Source: Mycobacterium sp. SVM_VP21 | Lineage (GTDB): Bacteria > Actinomycetota > Actinomycetes > Mycobacteriales > Mycobacteriaceae | DNA: 64,000 nt | Assembly (NCBI GenBank): GCA_024758765.1 | Contig: CP101406.1 | Span: 2,418,001 to 2,482,000 of the forward strand | Reading direction: 5' to 3' | Shown: positions 31,717 to 43,054 of the stretch, in pieces | Layout of the letters: every line of letters begins with the position of its first letter | Position numbering within the stretch: the stretch's first letter is position 1 | Translations under genes and position numbers: made by a program | Notes under the pieces: model-generated | Database searches by the model: none | Seen by the model: only the letters and a program-made list of their open reading frames with translations | What the model was told of the DNA's origin: nothing

Positions 31717-32559
31717 TTGAAGACACTGAAGAAGTGGGCCCGACCTGGCAACGACGACACCGTCGCCCGCCGGCGCCTGCGCCGTCGGGCCTCTGGCGGA
31801 CTGCTGCTGCTGGCCGCCCTGGCCCTGGCCGGTGGAATGGCCGCGCTGCTGACCCCCACCCCGCAGGTTGCGGTGGCCGACGAATCGGCCTCGGCCCTGC
31901 TGCGCACCGGCAAGCAGCTCTTCGACACCTCGTGTGTGAGCTGCCACGGCGCCAACCTGCAGGGTGAGGTGGGCCGCGGCCCGAGCCTGATCGGCGTCGG
32001 CGAAGCCGCCGTCTACTTCCAGGTCTCCAGCGGCCGGATGCCCGCGGTCCGCGGTGAGGCTCAGGCGGCCCGCAAGGCTCCGATCTTCGATGAGAACCAG
32101 ATCGATGCCCTGGGCGCCTACATCCAGGCCAACGGCGGCGGCCCCACCGTGGTCCGCAATGCCGACGGCAGCATCGCGCAGGCTTCACTGCGCGGCGACG
32201 ACTTGGGCCGTGGTGGCGACCTCTTCCGGCTCAACTGCGCGTCGTGTCACAACTTCACCGGCAAGGGCGGCGCGCTGTCCTCGGGCAAGTACGCCCCCGA
32301 CCTTGAACCGGCCAACGAGCAGCAGATCCTGACCGCCATGCTGACGGGACCGCAGAACATGCCGCGCTTCTCCGACCGGCAGATCTCCATGGAAGAGAAG
32401 AAAGACATCATCGCCTACGTGAAATCCGTTACCGAAGAACGTGAACCGGGCGGCTACGGGCTCGGCGGGTTCGGCCCGGCTCCCGAGGGCATGGTGATTT
32501 GGATCATCGGCATGGTTGCCGCCATCGCCGCAGCATTGTGGATCGGGGCCCGCTCATGA
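31717..32559 (+). CDS. qcrC: diheme cytochrome c subunit of the bc1 complex
   Basis: Carries electrons from the Rieske centre directly to the CuA site of the oxidase, replacing soluble cytochrome c. 280 residues: an Arg-rich N-terminus with one helix (27-46), two c-type heme motifs CVSCH (C73, C76, H77) and CASCH (C174, C177, H178), Met candidates in GRMPAVRG and QNMPRFS, and a C-terminal membrane anchor ([19 protein letters not shown]). Starts at 31684 and 31699 are in frame. The TTG at 31717 is preferred for CAGGAG 7 nt ahead and because it gives the family length. The stop overlaps the qcrA ATG. Confidence 0.95.
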   Translation: MKTLKKWARPGNDDTVARRRLRRRASGGLLLLAALALAGGMAALLTPTPQVAVADESASALLRTGKQLFDTSCVSCHGANLQGEVGRGPSLIGVGEAAVYFQVSSGRMPAVRGEAQAARKAPIFDENQIDALGAYIQANGGGPTVVRNADGSIAQASLRGDDLGRGGDLFRLNCASCHNFTGKGGALSSGKYAPDLEPANEQQILTAMLTGPQNMPRFSDRQISMEEKKDIIAYVKSVTEEREPGGYGLGGFGPAPEGMVIWIIGMVAAIAAALWIGARS

Positions 32560-33725
32560 GCAGCAACGACAAGACCGAACTCCCAGATGACGCCGCACTG
32601 GCGACGATGACCAACGACGAGCTGCTGGCTCTCGGCGGCAGCATCGACGGTGTCAACACCGTCTTCAAGGAGCCGCGCTGGCCGGTCGAGGGCACTCGGG
32701 CCGAGAAGCGGGCCGAGCGCCGGGTCGCGGCCTGGTTCCTGGCGGGTGGCGGCTTCGGCCTGGCCCTGCTGCTGGTCTTCCTGTTCTGGCCGTGGGAGTA
32801 CGCGCCGCTGGAGTCCCCGAACGGCTTGGCCTACTCGCTGGCGACTCCGCTGTACGGCTTGACCTTCGGGCTCTCGGTGCTGTGCATCGCGATCGGCGCG
32901 GTGCTGTTCGTCAAGAAGTTCATCCCCGAAGAGATCACCATCCAGGACCGTCACGACGGCAGCTCCCCCGAGATCGACCGTAAGACCGTGGCGGCCCAGC
33001 TGACCGACGCGTTCGAGGGCTCGACCATCGGTCGGCGCAAGCTGCTGGGTGCGTCGCTGGGCGTCGGATTCGGCGCATTCGGCCTGGGCACCTTGGTGGC
33101 CGGCGCCGGTGGCCTGATCAAGAACCCCTGGAAGCCGGTCGTCGACACCGCCGAAGGCAAGAAGGCCGCGCTGTGGACTTCCGGGTGGACCCCGCGCTAC
33201 CCCGGCGAGACCATCTACTTGGCCCGCGCGACCGGTCAGAGCACCAACTCGCCGTTCGTCAAGATGCGGCCCGAGGACCTGGACGCCGGCGGCATGGAAA
33301 CGGTGTTCCCGTGGCGCGAGTCCGACGGTGACGGCACCACCGAAGAATCGAACGAGAAGCTCACCGAGATCATGATGGGCGTTCGTAACCCGGTGATGCT
33401 GATCCGTATCCGGCCCGACGACATGCCCAAGGTGGTCAAGCGCCAAGGCCAGGAGAGCTTCAACTACGGCGACTTCTTCGCCTACACCAAGATCTGCTCG
33501 CACCTGGGTTGCCCGTCTTCCCTGTTCGAGCAGCAGACCTATCGGATCCTGTGCCCGTGCCACCAGTCGCAGTTCGACGCGCTGCACTTCGCCAAGCCGG
33601 TCTTCGGCCCGGCGGCTCGCGCACTGGCACAGCTGCCGATCACTATTGACGCCAATGGGCATCTGGTCGCCAACGGCGACTTCGTGGAACCTGTCGGACC
33701 GGCCTTCTGGGAGCGCACCTCATGA
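32556..33725 (+). CDS. qcrA: Rieske iron-sulfur subunit of the bc1 complex
   Basis: Transfers electrons from menaquinol at the Qo site to QcrC. 389 residues: an acidic N-terminus, two helices (about 58-79 and 94-118), a twin-arginine stretch (GRRKLLG at 159-165) before a third helix, then the Rieske domain. Cluster ligands are C314 and H316 (CSHLGC) and C333 and H336 (CPCHQSQF), with the C319-C335 disulfide pair conserved. As recalled, the M. tuberculosis protein is about 40 residues longer at the N-terminus; here the ATG overlaps the qcrC stop (ATGA), which leaves no room for that extension. Confidence 0.96.
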   Translation: MSSNDKTELPDDAALATMTNDELLALGGSIDGVNTVFKEPRWPVEGTRAEKRAERRVAAWFLAGGGFGLALLLVFLFWPWEYAPLESPNGLAYSLATPLYGLTFGLSVLCIAIGAVLFVKKFIPEEITIQDRHDGSSPEIDRKTVAAQLTDAFEGSTIGRRKLLGASLGVGFGAFGLGTLVAGAGGLIKNPWKPVVDTAEGKKAALWTSGWTPRYPGETIYLARATGQSTNSPFVKMRPEDLDAGGMETVFPWRESDGDGTTEESNEKLTEIMMGVRNPVMLIRIRPDDMPKVVKRQGQESFNYGDFFAYTKICSHLGCPSSLFEQQTYRILCPCHQSQFDALHFAKPVFGPAARALAQLPITIDANGHLVANGDFVEPVGPAFWERTS

Positions 33726-35347
33726 GCCCTGCAATCGGCGATCTGCTCGCACGCCAAGCAGACGACATCGATACCCGGTACCACCCGGCGGCCGCGCTGC
33801 GCCGGCAGTTCAACAAGGTCTTCCCGACGCACTGGTCGTTCCTGCTCGGTGAGATCGCGTTGTACAGCTTCATCATCTTGCTGCTGTCCGGCGTCTACCT
33901 GACGCTGTTCTTCGACCCGTCGATGGCCGAGGTCATCTACCACGGCGTCTACCAGCCGCTCAACGGCGTGCAGATGTCGCGGGCCTACGAATCGGCGCTG
34001 GATATCTCCTTCGAGGTCCGCGGCGGCCTGTTCGTCCGCCAGCTGCACCACTGGGCCGCGCTGATGTTCGCGGCGTCGATCATGGTGCACCTGGCACGCA
34101 TCTTCTTCACCGGCGCGTTCCGTCGGCCGCGTGAGGCTAACTGGGTGATCGGGTCGCTGCTGCTGATCCTGGCCATGTTCGAGGGCTACTTCGGTTACTC
34201 GCTGCCCGACGACCTACTGTCCGGTATCGGTCTGCGCGCCGCGCTGTCCTCGATCACGCTGGGTATGCCGGTGATCGGCACCTGGCTGCACTGGGCGCTG
34301 TTCGGCGGTGACTTCCCGGGCACCATCTTGATCCCCCGGCTCTACGCGCTGCACATCCTGCTGATCCCGGGCATCATCCTGGCCCTGATCGGCGTGCACA
34401 TGGCGCTGGTGTGGTTCCAGAAGCACACTCAGTTCCCCGGACCGGGCCGCACCGAGACCAACGTCGTCGGCGTGCGGGTGCTGCCGGTCTTCGCGATCAA
34501 GTCGGGCGCGTTCTTCGCGATGATCACCGGCATCCTGGGCCTGATGGGCGGGTTGCTGCAGATCAACGCGATCTGGAACCTGGGGCCCTACCGCCCGTCG
34601 CAGGTGTCGGCAGGTAGCCAGCCGGACTTCTACATGATGTGGACCGAGGGGCTGGCCCGTCTCTGGCCGGCGTGGGAGTTCTACCCCTTCGGTCACACCA
34701 TTCCCGGTCCGGTCGGTGTCGCACTGATCATGGGCGGCGTCTTCGGCTTGCTGATGGTCTACCCGTTCCTGGAGAAGAAGTTCACCGGCGACTACGCGCA
34801 CCACAACCTGCTGCAGCGTCCCCGGGACGCTCCGGTCCGTACCGCGATCGGTGCCATGGCGATCAGCTTCTACATGGTGCTGACCCTGGCTGCGATGAAC
34901 GACATCATCGCGTGGAAGTTCCACATCTCGCTGAATGCGACGACTTGGATCGGCCGTATCGGGATGGTGGTTCTGCCGCCGTTTATCTTCTTCATCACCT
35001 ACCGGTGGTGCATCGGTCTGCAACGCAGTGACCGCGACGTGCTCGAGCACGGTATCGAGACCGGCATCATCAAGCGGCTGCCGCACGGTGCCTACATCGA
35101 GCTGCACCAGCCGCTGGGCCCGGTCGATGACCACGGCCACCCGATTCCGCTGGAGTACGCCGGTGCGCCGCTGCCCAAGAAGATGAACAAGCTCGGCTCG
35201 GCTGGTGCTCCCGGTAGTGGCAGCTTCCTGACGGCCGACCCGGTCGACGAGAACGCCGCGCTCAACGAGGCCGCACACGCCAGCGAGCGACGTGCGATGA
35301 CGGCGCTGGCCGAGCACCAAGGCGGTAACACCAACGGTCACCACTAG
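33722..35347 (+). CDS. qcrB: cytochrome b subunit of the bc1 complex
   Basis: The quinol-oxidising cytochrome b. 541 residues with about nine helices. Candidate heme ligands are H109/H110 and H123 in one helix and H211 and H226 in another. MMWTEG holds T308, which aligns with M. tuberculosis T313, the residue altered in strains resistant to telacebec (Q203). The C-terminal tail ([24 protein letters not shown]) is the cytosolic extension of actinobacterial QcrB. The ATG overlaps the qcrA stop by four bases. A strong hairpin terminator follows 20 bp after the stop. Confidence 0.97.
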   Translation: MSPAIGDLLARQADDIDTRYHPAAALRRQFNKVFPTHWSFLLGEIALYSFIILLLSGVYLTLFFDPSMAEVIYHGVYQPLNGVQMSRAYESALDISFEVRGGLFVRQLHHWAALMFAASIMVHLARIFFTGAFRRPREANWVIGSLLLILAMFEGYFGYSLPDDLLSGIGLRAALSSITLGMPVIGTWLHWALFGGDFPGTILIPRLYALHILLIPGIILALIGVHMALVWFQKHTQFPGPGRTETNVVGVRVLPVFAIKSGAFFAMITGILGLMGGLLQINAIWNLGPYRPSQVSAGSQPDFYMMWTEGLARLWPAWEFYPFGHTIPGPVGVALIMGGVFGLLMVYPFLEKKFTGDYAHHNLLQRPRDAPVRTAIGAMAISFYMVLTLAAMNDIIAWKFHISLNATTWIGRIGMVVLPPFIFFITYRWCIGLQRSDRDVLEHGIETGIIKRLPHGAYIELHQPLGPVDDHGHPIPLEYAGAPLPKKMNKLGSAGAPGSGSFLTADPVDENAALNEAAHASERRAMTALAEHQGGNTNGHH

Positions 35348-35367
35348 GCCTTCTGGGTCCGAACAAT

Positions 35368-35403
35368 CGGGCAGCCTGCGCAGTCTCCTGCGCGGGCTGC
35401 CCG
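35368..35403 (+). terminator. intrinsic terminator of the ctaE-qcrCAB operon
   Basis: CGGGCAGCC (35368-35376) pairs with GGCTGCCCG (35395-35403), with an inner TGCGCA/TGCGCG that can extend the stem. GTTTTGGTT follows. This is one of the few classic stem-plus-T-run terminators in the window. Confidence 0.75.
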
Positions 35404-35405
35404 TT

Positions 35406-36038
35406 TTGGTTGGTGCGGCACCGGAATTCGATCCGGCGCAGGCACCGGCCGATCCGGTCGCACTGTTCGTCCAATGGCTGCTGCATGCCGTCGACAGCGG
35501 CGTCGTGGAACCGCATGCGATGACGTTGTCGACGGTCGGCGCGCTGGACGCCACGGGTGTAGCGCGGCCGTCGGCGCGGGTGTTGATCCTCAAAGATGTC
35601 GATGCCGCCGGTTGGCATTTCGGAGTCAGCTCGGCCAGTCGCAAGGGCGCCGATCTTGCCCGCAATTCCGCTGTGTCACTGACGTTTTACTGGCCCTCAC
35701 TGGGTCGTCAGGTCAGGGTCGACGGCATGGCTCTCCCGGACTCGCCCTCGGTGACCGCCGACGACTTCCTGGCCCGCTCGCAAGGCGCCCGGGCGATGGT
35801 GCTCACCGGCCGGCAGAGCGAGCCCTACGCCGATCCGGCAGAGATCAGTGAGGCACTCGCTAAGGCGCATCTGGAGCTCGATCGCTCCCCCACCCTGGTG
35901 CCCGCCGAGTGGGTGTCGTATGCGGTACGGGCCGACGCCGTCGAATTCTGGCAGGCCGACGCTAGCCGCCGGCACCGCAGGCTGCGGTATGAACGGGACG
36001 ACGACATGGGCTGGTCAACGACCCTGCTCTGGCCGTAG
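35406..36038 (+). CDS. pyridoxamine 5'-phosphate oxidase-like flavoprotein (PdxH family)
   Basis: A 210-residue protein with the FMN-binding PNPOx pattern: RPSARVLILK near 55-64, FYWPSLGRQVRVDG near 95-108, SRKGADLARN, and a C-terminal dimerisation segment (VEFWQADASRRHRRLRYERD...WSTTLLWP). Full PdxH oxidises pyridoxine or pyridoxamine phosphate to PLP; the segments seen support this or a close relative. The given start is a TTG at 35406, inside the T-run of the qcrB terminator with no ribosome site, so the true start is uncertain. It is absent from this place in M. tuberculosis, where qcrB is followed by Rv2197c. Confidence 0.72.
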   Translation: MVGAAPEFDPAQAPADPVALFVQWLLHAVDSGVVEPHAMTLSTVGALDATGVARPSARVLILKDVDAAGWHFGVSSASRKGADLARNSAVSLTFYWPSLGRQVRVDGMALPDSPSVTADDFLARSQGARAMVLTGRQSEPYADPAEISEALAKAHLELDRSPTLVPAEWVSYAVRADAVEFWQADASRRHRRLRYERDDDMGWSTTLLWP

Positions 36039-36074
36039 CCAGGCACGCCGCGAGAACGGCGCCGTGATGGCGGC

Positions 36075-36716
36075 TCAGCCGAAACGAGACGGCAGTTCCA
36101 GTACCTCACCCAGCCGACGCAGGTACAGCCACGGAATCACCGGCATGGCGGCAGCGCCGACCCCGGCCAGCCCGTAGCAGACCCAGGAGCCAGTGTCTTT
36201 GCCGACGGCCATCAGATACGTGGCCAACGCGACCAAGGTCAACGCGCCGCCCACCGCGGTAGCCAGCACGGTGACGCCACGCAGCAGCACCCGGTCCACC
36301 TGAACCTGATTGGGCAGCACCTGGCGGGTACCGGCCGCCCGCCGGCCCGGAGCGTCGAACCCGGGCTGCTGGTGCGGGGCGTCCTGGGCATTCGGGCGCG
36401 GCGGCTTGGCCGGTGCCTGGGACGGGAAGCCGGGGGGCCGCGGCGGGCCGGGCTGGCGCGCCCGGAGCAATACCGGGATGGCCGCGAGGATGACCAATGC
36501 CGAGGCACCGATCACGATGTAGAGCAGGCCGCTGTGCGAACTCTTGGTCGGCTCGTGAAAGCCCCGCCCGAGATCCACCAGTGCCACCGTGGCCGCCACG
36601 CTCATGCCCAGCCACGTCAGCCAGATCGCGGCGCACGCGCCCAGCAGGATGCGGTCAGTGACCTCCGGGGACTGCCCCGGTCGAATGAATCGATCTACCA
36701 TGTTCCCGCCGGTCAT
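36075..36716 (-). CDS. DUF2561 membrane protein (Rv2197c homologue)
   Basis: A 213-residue protein with four predicted helices (about 23-48, 63-84, 143-168, 175-196) and a Pro/Arg/Gln-rich cytosolic loop between the pairs. [20 protein letters not shown] and [23 protein letters not shown] match the family found next to mmpS3 in mycobacteria. The ATG at 36716 overlaps the mmpS3 stop (ATGA), so the two are translationally coupled. Function unknown. Confidence 0.85.
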   Translation of the reverse strand: MTGGNMVDRFIRPGQSPEVTDRILLGACAAIWLTWLGMSVAATVALVDLGRGFHEPTKSSHSGLLYIVIGASALVILAAIPVLLRARQPGPPRPPGFPSQAPAKPPRPNAQDAPHQQPGFDAPGRRAAGTRQVLPNQVQVDRVLLRGVTVLATAVGGALTLVALATYLMAVGKDTGSWVCYGLAGVGAAAMPVIPWLYLRRLGEVLELPSRFG

Positions 36717-37624
36717 CCGCAGCTCGTCGCCGGTGCGTCATTGCTGTTGGAGAACAACACCCTACCGTCACTGCTGGTGATCGAGCAGTTGAGTTTGCTC
36801 AGCCGCAGCATGCTGGTCGCCTCCACCGAACCGATCTCCGACTGGGAGATCGGCGTCAGGGTCAGCGACCACGGGATGTAGGCGTTGCGCTGGGTACGAC
36901 GTTGGCCGGAGGCATCCACGTAGGTGATCGTGATCTGGTCGAACGGCGCCTTGGTTCCGGTCACCGAATAAGTCACCTGCAGCGGCTTCGCCTGCGTGGT
37001 CGTGGTGGTCTCCTGCGTCGTGGTCGATGGCTCCGGTGCCGGCTCCTCGCTCGGCGGCGGCGGGGGTGGCGGCGGCTCCTCGCTGCTGGGCGGCGGAGGC
37101 GGCGGCTCCTCGCTGCTGGGCGGCGGAGGCGGCGGCACCGTGGTACTGGCGCTGGTCCGGGTGATCTCGTCCTGTACCGGCGGCACCGAGACGGTGCTGG
37201 TCGTCGTCGCGGGCGTCGCCAAATCGTGGGTTTCGGTTCGGGCGAACAGCAATGCCACCGACACCACCAGCGAGACCGCGGCGATGATCACGGTGACACC
37301 GACCACCCACGGCCACCGGGCCGTCTTGGCGCCCGGCTCCGGTTCTTCCGGCACGTCGTAGTTGTCGTAGTCGTAGAGCCGCGGGTCCGCCGGGACGTAG
37401 GGGCCACTCAGAAACTGTTCGGACTCAGGCGCCGAGTAGGCCTGGGAGTACGCGGTGTTGTCTGCCGGCACGGCGGCCGGAGTGGCCGCCACATCGTCCA
37501 GCGGTTGAATCTCCCCGCCCGCGCCTGCTTCGGCGGCCATGTCAGAGGCCATGTCTGGGGCCGGCTGACCGTTGCCGGAGCCCTCGTCTCCAGAGCCCGC
37601 CTCTGGGGGATTCGGCCCGCTCAT
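36713..37624 (-). CDS. mmpS3: MmpS3-type membrane protein with proline-rich periplasmic linker
   Basis: A 303-residue protein: an acidic, Tyr-containing cytosolic N-terminus (1-100), one helix at 104-127, a Thr/Pro linker with three repeats of a Pro-run plus SEEP at about 163-196, then an MmpS-like beta-rich domain ([21 protein letters not shown]) with a terminal Cys pair (LNCSITSS...ATSCG). MmpS3 stands apart from other MmpS proteins in lacking an adjacent mmpL, as here. It has been linked to growth and division at the cell pole; that is family knowledge, not read from this sequence. It lies downstream of ctaF after 130 bp. Confidence 0.9.
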   Translation of the reverse strand: MSGPNPPEAGSGDEGSGNGQPAPDMASDMAAEAGAGGEIQPLDDVAATPAAVPADNTAYSQAYSAPESEQFLSGPYVPADPRLYDYDNYDVPEEPEPGAKTARWPWVVGVTVIIAAVSLVVSVALLFARTETHDLATPATTTSTVSVPPVQDEITRTSASTTVPPPPPPSSEEPPPPPPSSEEPPPPPPPPSEEPAPEPSTTTQETTTTTQAKPLQVTYSVTGTKAPFDQITITYVDASGQRRTQRNAYIPWSLTLTPISQSEIGSVEATSMLRLSKLNCSITSSDGRVLFSNSNDAPATSCG

Positions 37625-37754
37625 TCCCGCCTATCCTCTTCAAACCGCCGCGCCACGACCTGACCGGTTGCGGTCGACATCAACCACCGTTGGTCATTGT
37701 GCATCGGCAACCCTACCCAAGCGGGTCGACACGGCGGCCGCGGTGGAGATGTGG

Positions 37755-38174
37755 TCAGTGTTTCTCGGGGCCGATGTAGTACTCGAAGACCAGTCCAGCC
37801 ACGCTCGACAACACGAACACCACGCCGGCCGCGATCAGCCACGGCAGCCACAGGGCGATTCCGACGGCGGCCACCGAACCGGACAGTGCGATCAGAATCG
37901 GCCACCAGCTGTGCGGGCTGAAGAAGCCCAACTCGCCGGCGCCGTCACTGACTTCGGCCGCCTCGTAGTCCTCGGGGCGGGTGTCCAGCCGCCGTGCCAC
38001 GAACCGAAAGAAGGTGGCCACGATCATGGCCATCATGCCGGTCAGGAACAGCGCGGTAGTGCCGGCCCATTCCACACCACCGGTGGCGAACTTCCCGGTC
38101 AGCACCGCGTAGATCACGCCGACCACCAGGAAGAAGGTGGCGACGAACTCGAACAGCCTGGATTCGATGCGCAT
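37755..38174 (-). CDS. ctaF: actinobacterial cytochrome c oxidase subunit IV
   Basis: The small subunit IV of the aa3 oxidase, 139 residues and four helices, the family length. [22 protein letters not shown] opens it, and the loop [20 protein letters not shown] is the conserved centre. The ATG lies 10 nt after the ctaC stop, preceded by TAGGGA, so ctaC-ctaF is one operon. Confidence 0.95.
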   Translation of the reverse strand: MRIESRLFEFVATFFLVVGVIYAVLTGKFATGGVEWAGTTALFLTGMMAMIVATFFRFVARRLDTRPEDYEAAEVSDGAGELGFFSPHSWWPILIALSGSVAAVGIALWLPWLIAAGVVFVLSSVAGLVFEYYIGPEKH

Positions 38175-38184
38175 GCGGTTGTCC

Positions 38185-39243
38185 CTACTTGTTGCTGGCT
38201 TGCGGGGCTAGCAGGCCACGGCGGCTGTCGAACGGGAACGTGGTGGTGGCCAACGGTTCCTGCTTGATCGCCTCCAGCGCCTCGGTGTTGGTCTTTCCGG
38301 CGATGCGCTGATCCAGGTAGGCCTTGAAGTCATTGGGCGAGACCACCCGGACTTCGAAGTTCATCATCGCGTGGTAAGTGCCGCACATCTCGGCGCAGTG
38401 CCCGACGAACGCGCCTTCCTTGGTGATCTCGGCGACCTGGAAGGTGTTCACCTGGTTGTTGCGCTCGGGCCAAGCGATAACGTCGCGCTTGAACAGGAAC
38501 TCCGGCACCCAGAAGGAGTGGATGACGTCGGCCGAGTTGAGCACGAACTCGATGCGCTTGCCGCTGGGCAGCACCAGCACCGGGATCTCGCTGGTGGTAC
38601 CCACCGTCTCGATCTTGTCGAAGTTCAGGTAGGTGCGGTCCTCGGTGTTGAGGCCCTGGACCGGGCCGACCCGCTCCTCGCCGTGCGCGTCCACGCCCTC
38701 CGGCTTGGAGGTCATGGCGTCCTTGCGGACCTGGTCCACGCCGTCATAGCTCAAGGTGCGGTCGTGGAAGTCGACCTTCTGGTAACCGAACTTCCAGTTC
38801 CACTGGAAGGCGGTGACGTCGACGACCACCTCAGGATTGGGCTCGTGGTGCAGCATCTTCTCCTGCACGACGACGGTGAAGTAGAAGATCACCGCGACGG
38901 CCAGGAACGGCACGACGGTGAGTCCGAGCTCCAGGGGCATGTTGTAGCCGAACTGGCGCGGCAGCTCGGTGTCGGTCGCCTTCTTGCGGTGGAAGATCAT
39001 CGACCAGAAGATCATTCCCCAGACGAGCCCACCGATCACCACCGAAGCGATGACCATGCCGATCCACAGCTGGTAGTTGGCCTCGGCCTCGGGCGTGATG
39101 CCCTTGGGCCAGCCGAAACCGACCACATCGGTCCAGTCGACGCTGCAACCGCTGAGCGTTACGGCCAGCAGTCCGAGCACGCTGACCGCGGTCAGCGGTC
39201 GAAGCAGACGGCGATGTGCAACGCCCTGCCCGCGACGTGTCAC
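38185..39243 (-). CDS. ctaC: cytochrome c oxidase subunit II (CuA lipoprotein)
   Basis: Accepts electrons from QcrC through the binuclear CuA centre. 352 residues: a signal peptide ending in the lipobox LSGC (C33), two helices (60-82 and 105-127) and a CuA domain with H242, C283, E285, C287, H291 and M294 ([14 protein letters not shown]). An in-frame GTG at 39264 is possible, but GAGGAGG lies between the two and only 7 nt before the GTG at 39243, which decides the start. A -10 box TAGTAT (39303-39298, minus strand) would give a leader of about 48 nt. Confidence 0.96.
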   Translation of the reverse strand: MTRRGQGVAHRRLLRPLTAVSVLGLLAVTLSGCSVDWTDVVGFGWPKGITPEAEANYQLWIGMVIASVVIGGLVWGMIFWSMIFHRKKATDTELPRQFGYNMPLELGLTVVPFLAVAVIFYFTVVVQEKMLHHEPNPEVVVDVTAFQWNWKFGYQKVDFHDRTLSYDGVDQVRKDAMTSKPEGVDAHGEERVGPVQGLNTEDRTYLNFDKIETVGTTSEIPVLVLPSGKRIEFVLNSADVIHSFWVPEFLFKRDVIAWPERNNQVNTFQVAEITKEGAFVGHCAEMCGTYHAMMNFEVRVVSPNDFKAYLDQRIAGKTNTEALEAIKQEPLATTTFPFDSRRGLLAPQASNK

Positions 39244-39297
39244 GTTGGTGCCTCCTCGAGTCACAGAACGGGCCGACTGACCCGGCGGAGCAGTCGA

Positions 39298-39303
39298 ATA
39301 CTA
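39298..39303 (-). promoter_or_regulatory. -10 box for ctaC-ctaF
   Basis: TAGTAT on the minus strand, with a predicted start near 39291. The leader carries GAGGAGG ahead of the GTG at 39243. asnB is divergent on the other side of this region. Confidence 0.45.
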
Positions 39304-39444
39304 CGCAGCGTAGACCACCCGGATCACCGAGGTTTGATGTACCTGCCGGTTGGCCGCCCTGGTGTGTTGACCGCCTCATCTGACTCCACAGGTTCTTCGC
39401 CGGCCTACATGGGCCTTCGCAGTTCAACGCCGATACCGGTGCGG

Positions 39445-39450
39445 CATACT
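39445..39450 (+). promoter_or_regulatory. -10 box of a leaderless asnB mRNA
   Basis: CATACT, the same hexamer as at ctaE, ends 8 nt before the asnB ATG at 39459; no ribosome site is present. Confidence 0.5.
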
Positions 39451-39458
39451 GGGACCCG

Positions 39459-41414
39459 ATGTGTGGACTGCTGGCCTTCGTGTGTGCCCCGGCCGGCACG
39501 ACACCCGGCCCTGATGTGGCCGAAGTCGCCGGCGCGGTGTCGCGCGCTACCCACCTGATGCGCCACCGTGGCCCCGACGAGCCAGGCGGTATCTGGGCCG
39601 GCGACCGCGTAGTGTTCGGGTTCAACCGACTGTCGTTCATCGACATCGCCCATTCGCACCAGCCCATGCGGTGGGGCCCGCCGGAGGCTCCGGAGCGCTA
39701 CGAACTGGTGTTCAACGGCGAGATCTACAACTACCTGGAGTTGCGCGAGGAGCTAGCCGCCGAGTACGGCGCGGTGTTTGCCACCGACGGCGACGGCGAG
39801 GCGATCGTCGCGGGCTACCACTACTGGGGCACCGAGGTGCTCTCGCGGCTGCGCGGCATGTTCGCCTTCGCGGTGTGGGACACCGTGGCCGGCGAGCTGT
39901 TCTGCGCCCGCGACCCGTTCGGGATCAAGCCACTGTTCATGGCGTCGGGCCCGGGCGGCACGGTAGTGGGCAGCGAGAAGAAGTGCCTGTTGGACCTGGC
40001 CGAGCAGGTGGGTTTCGACGCTGGAGCTTCAGGCATCGACACCCGCGCACTGCAGCATTACACGGTGCTGCAGTACGTACCGGAGCCGGAGACGCTGCAC
40101 TGTGGCATCCGTCGGCTGGAGTCGGGCTGCTACGCCCGGATTCGACCCGGCGGGGCGCCGGAGACCACCCGCTATTTCCGGCCGCGGTTCGACGCCACCC
40201 CGATCACCCGCGACACCGAGCAGGCGCGCTACGACGAGATCACCGCGGTGCTCGAGGATTCGGTCGCCAAGCACATGCGGGCCGACGTCACCGTCGGCGC
40301 GTTCCTGTCCGGAGGGATCGACTCCACCGCGATCGCCGCGCTGGCGATGCGCCACAACCCCAAGCTGATCACCTTCACCACCGGGTTCGAGCGGGAAGGC
40401 TTCTCCGAGGTCGATGTCGCCGCTGCGTCCGCCGAGGCGATCGGTGCCCGGCATGTGGTCAAAGTGGTCAGCCCGGCCGAGTTCGTCGCCGCCCTGCCCG
40501 AGATCGTCTGGTACCTCGACGACCCGGTCGCCGACCCGGCGCTAGTGCCGCTGTACTTCATCGCCGCCGAAGCCCGCAAGCACGTCAAGGTGGTGCTCTC
40601 CGGCGAGGGCGCCGACGAACTGTTCGGCGGCTACACGATCTACCGCGAGCCGCTGTCGCTGCGCCCGTTCGAGTACCTGCCGGGGCCGGTGCGCCGGTCA
40701 CTGGGCAAGGCGTCGCGGCCGCTGCCCGAGGGAATGCGCGGCAAGAGCCTGCTGCACCGCGGATCGCTGACACTGCAGGAGCGCTACTACGGCAATGCCC
40801 GCAGCTTCTCCGACGAGCAACTGCGGGCGGTGCTGCCGGGCTTCTCCCCCGACTGGACGCACACCGACGTCACAGCGCCGCTGTATGCCGAGTCGGCCGG
40901 CTGGGATCCGGTGGCCCGGATGCAGCACATCGACCTGTTCACCTGGCTGCGCGGCGACATCCTGGTCAAGGCCGACAAGATGACGATGGCCAACTCACTG
41001 GAGCTGCGGGTGCCGTTCTTGGACCCCGAGGTGTTCGCGGTGGCGTCGCGCCTGCCGGTGTCGGCCAAGATCACCCGCACCACCACCAAGTACGCGCTGC
41101 GCCGGGCTCTGGAGCCGATCATTCCCGCGCATGTGCTGCACCGCCCCAAGCTCGGCTTCCCGGTGCCGTTGCGGCACTGGCTGCGTGCCGGGGAGCTGCT
41201 GGAGTGGGCGTACGCGACGGTGGACGCCACCGGCGCCGATCACCTGATCGATGTGGCAGCGGTGCGCACGATGCTCGACGAGCACCGCGTCGGTACCGCC
41301 GATCACAGCCGTCGGCTGTGGACGGTGCTGATTTTTATGCTGTGGCACGCGATCTTCGTCGAGCACAGCGTGATGCCGACCATCAGGGAGCCGGACTACC
41401 CGGTGCGGCTGTAG
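39459..41414 (+). CDS. asnB: glutamine-dependent asparagine synthetase (class II)
   Basis: Makes asparagine from aspartate, glutamine and ATP. 651 residues beginning MCGLLAF, so C2 is the N-terminal nucleophile of the glutaminase domain; RHRGPDEPG and NGEIYNYLELREEL follow. The synthetase domain has the ATP pyrophosphatase loop SGGIDSTAIAALA near residue 286 and GEGADELFGGY near 386. As recalled, the M. tuberculosis orthologue Rv2201 is the same size. It converges on adoK with a strong inverted repeat between. Confidence 0.96.
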   Translation: MCGLLAFVCAPAGTTPGPDVAEVAGAVSRATHLMRHRGPDEPGGIWAGDRVVFGFNRLSFIDIAHSHQPMRWGPPEAPERYELVFNGEIYNYLELREELAAEYGAVFATDGDGEAIVAGYHYWGTEVLSRLRGMFAFAVWDTVAGELFCARDPFGIKPLFMASGPGGTVVGSEKKCLLDLAEQVGFDAGASGIDTRALQHYTVLQYVPEPETLHCGIRRLESGCYARIRPGGAPETTRYFRPRFDATPITRDTEQARYDEITAVLEDSVAKHMRADVTVGAFLSGGIDSTAIAALAMRHNPKLITFTTGFEREGFSEVDVAAASAEAIGARHVVKVVSPAEFVAALPEIVWYLDDPVADPALVPLYFIAAEARKHVKVVLSGEGADELFGGYTIYREPLSLRPFEYLPGPVRRSLGKASRPLPEGMRGKSLLHRGSLTLQERYYGNARSFSDEQLRAVLPGFSPDWTHTDVTAPLYAESAGWDPVARMQHIDLFTWLRGDILVKADKMTMANSLELRVPFLDPEVFAVASRLPVSAKITRTTTKYALRRALEPIIPAHVLHRPKLGFPVPLRHWLRAGELLEWAYATVDATGADHLIDVAAVRTMLDEHRVGTADHSRRLWTVLIFMLWHAIFVEHSVMPTIREPDYPVRL

Positions 41415-41434
41415 CCCCCGAGCTGTAACCCCGC

Positions 41435-41492
41435 CGAGCAGACACAGACTCGCACTGGGCAAGCCTCCGCGACGCGATTCTGTGTCTGCTCG
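41435..41492. terminator. bidirectional terminator between asnB and adoK
   Basis: CGAGCAGACACAGA (41435-41448) and TCTGTGTCTGCTCG (41479-41492) form a perfect 14-bp stem around a 30-nt loop, centred in the 88-bp gap between two convergent genes. Confidence 0.65.
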
Positions 41493-41502
41493 CGGCGAAG
41501 GA

Positions 41503-42498
<996 letters not shown>

Positions 42499-42600
42499 TC
42501 ACCATTGGGCCTGGATGTGGGTACCCACGGTAGCGGCCCGGTGTCACCCGTTCGCCGCCGGGCAACACAAAACCCCGGGCGTCCAGGTGAAATCAGGTGC

Positions 42601-42957
42601 TTAGTTGAACGAGTCGCCGCACGAGCACGAGCCGCCGGCGTTGGGGTTCTCGATGGTGAAGCCCTGCTTGTCGATCTGGTCGGCGTAGCCGATCTCGGCA
42701 CCCTGCAGGTACGGCGCGCTCATCCGGTCGACGGTCAGCGTGACGCCGTTGAACTCCGCGACCACGTCACCGTCAAGGCTGCGGTCGTCGAAGAACAGGT
42801 TGTAGCGCAGGCCGGCGCAGCCGCCAGGCTGGACCGAGATCCGCAGGGTCAGGTCGTCACGACCCTCCTGTTCCAGCAGCGCCTTCACCTTGGCCGCGGC
42901 CTCATCGGTCAAGACGACGCCGTGAGACTCGGTGGTCGACTGATCCTGAACAGTCAT
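42601..42957 (-). CDS. A-type iron-sulfur carrier (HesB/IscA/ErpA family)
   Basis: Delivers Fe-S clusters to target proteins. 118 residues with the three family cysteines: one in QPGGCAGLRYNL and two in GGSCSCGDSF at the C-terminus. It is the Rv2204c homologue. AGGGAGA precedes the ATG. A likely client in the window is the Fe-S enzyme LipA, but no link is encoded. Confidence 0.94.
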   Translation of the reverse strand: MTVQDQSTTESHGVVLTDEAAAKVKALLEQEGRDDLTLRISVQPGGCAGLRYNLFFDDRSLDGDVVAEFNGVTLTVDRMSAPYLQGAEIGYADQIDKQGFTIENPNAGGSCSCGDSFN

Positions 42958-43054
42958 TGCGTCTCCCTATTGCGGTTGATCATGGGGGCGGGCCCGACCT
43001 CACTCAAGGCGTTCGAGCCCACCTGAACAACGATACCCTGCGCCAACGTGTTCC

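Noticed and set aside
34214..35665. 483-residue minus-strand frame across qcrB and the PNPOx-like gene
   Set aside because: Antisense shadow; it crosses a terminator and opposes two genes with clear domains.
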